Program-made: the position numbers and the translations under genes
Shown: piece by piece, positions 46,623-46,700 of the stretch
Position numbering within the stretch: the first letter of the stretch is position 1
Layout of the letters: each line of letters opens with the position of its first letter
Assembly: GCF_025602895.1 (NCBI RefSeq)
Contig: NW_026516426.1
Coordinates: 1 to 46,700, forward strand
Direction: 5' to 3'
Origin: Polychytrium aggregatum
Taxonomy: Eukaryota; Chytridiomycota; Chytridiomycetes; Polychytriales
DNA: 46,700 nucleotides
Notes under the pieces: generated by a model
The model's database searches: none
The model's input: the letters and a program-made list of their open reading frames with translations, nothing else
Told to the model about the DNA's origin: nothing

Positions 46623-46700
46623 TTTGGATCTACAAATATAGCGTGATACGGTATTGCCTGGAAAAAATGGCAGATTCAACCCTGATCAACGCATTTCTGT

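Noticed and set aside
1..46700. tRNA or rRNA genes
   Set aside because: No cloverleaf or rRNA-like conserved segment was noticed on either strand.

Overview
The window looks like nuclear DNA of a fungus, probably an early-diverging one. Evidence: four families of Ty3/gypsy retrotransposons, three with chromodomain tails visible; one family with a Tf1/sushi-type self-primed PBS; candidate spliceosomal introns; TATA boxes and AATAAA signals; a Kre9/Knh1-like wall-type domain; and a Tc1/mariner-IS630 transposon linked to a Fanzor (eukaryotic TnpB) gene. The genus cannot be named from sequence alone. About two thirds of the window is mobile DNA, mostly nested.

Layout. 1-2810: 5' half of retroelement family 1, copy A (minus strand), inserted in family 2 copy 2a (2811-7450, minus). 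7451-11302: 5' part of a broken F-box-like/Sel1 gene, a promoter region with three 139-bp tandem repeats, a Cys/His-module gene with candidate introns, and the 3' half of a second Sel1 gene. 11303-16769: intact family 2 copy 2b, inserted in that second Sel1 gene with a perfect 5-bp TSD. 16770-24937: 5' half of the same Sel1 gene, two more Cys/His-module genes, a Tc1 relic, a large Sel1-type gene, a Kre9/Knh-like gene, a small Sel1 gene and a truncated LamG/beta-propeller gene. 24938-26990: 5' part of family D. 26991-32457: intact family 2 copy 2c (plus). 32458-32787: 3' end of the first Sel1 gene. 32990-34064: 3' end of family C. 34065-40471: family 1 copy B, complete (minus). 40472-43404: Fanzor N-terminal half, an intact DD34E transposase, and a Fanzor C-terminal fragment on the opposite strand ending in a TIR. 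43405-46700: five compact genes, including a PD-(D/E)XK nuclease-fold protein and a possible virion-type membrane protein, resembling nucleocytoplasmic large DNA virus (NCLDV) genes; this may be the edge of an endogenous giant-virus segment.

Main conclusions. (1) The outer 5-bp flanks of copies 2a and 2c are reverse complements, and the coding sequences beside them join in frame into one F-box/Sel1 gene. This indicates an inversion of the intervening 20-29 kb by recombination between two oppositely oriented elements, or an assembly swap that looks the same. (2) Copy B has unmatched flanks and sits between a 5'-truncated element C and a 3'-truncated Fanzor, as expected for a deletion by recombination between two direct copies. 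(3) Family 2 has a textbook -1 frameshift signal; family 1 has a self-priming PBS. (4) Two paralogous gene families alternate here: F-box-like/Sel1 proteins (four) and proteins built of a Cys/His module (three).

The retroelement genes form transposition machinery: Gag particle; Pol protease, RT, RNase H and integrase; chromodomain targeting. The single-copy genes have TATA-type promoters and are often divergently paired. Sel1 and Cys/His-module proteins are probably interaction adaptors; their biological role is unknown.
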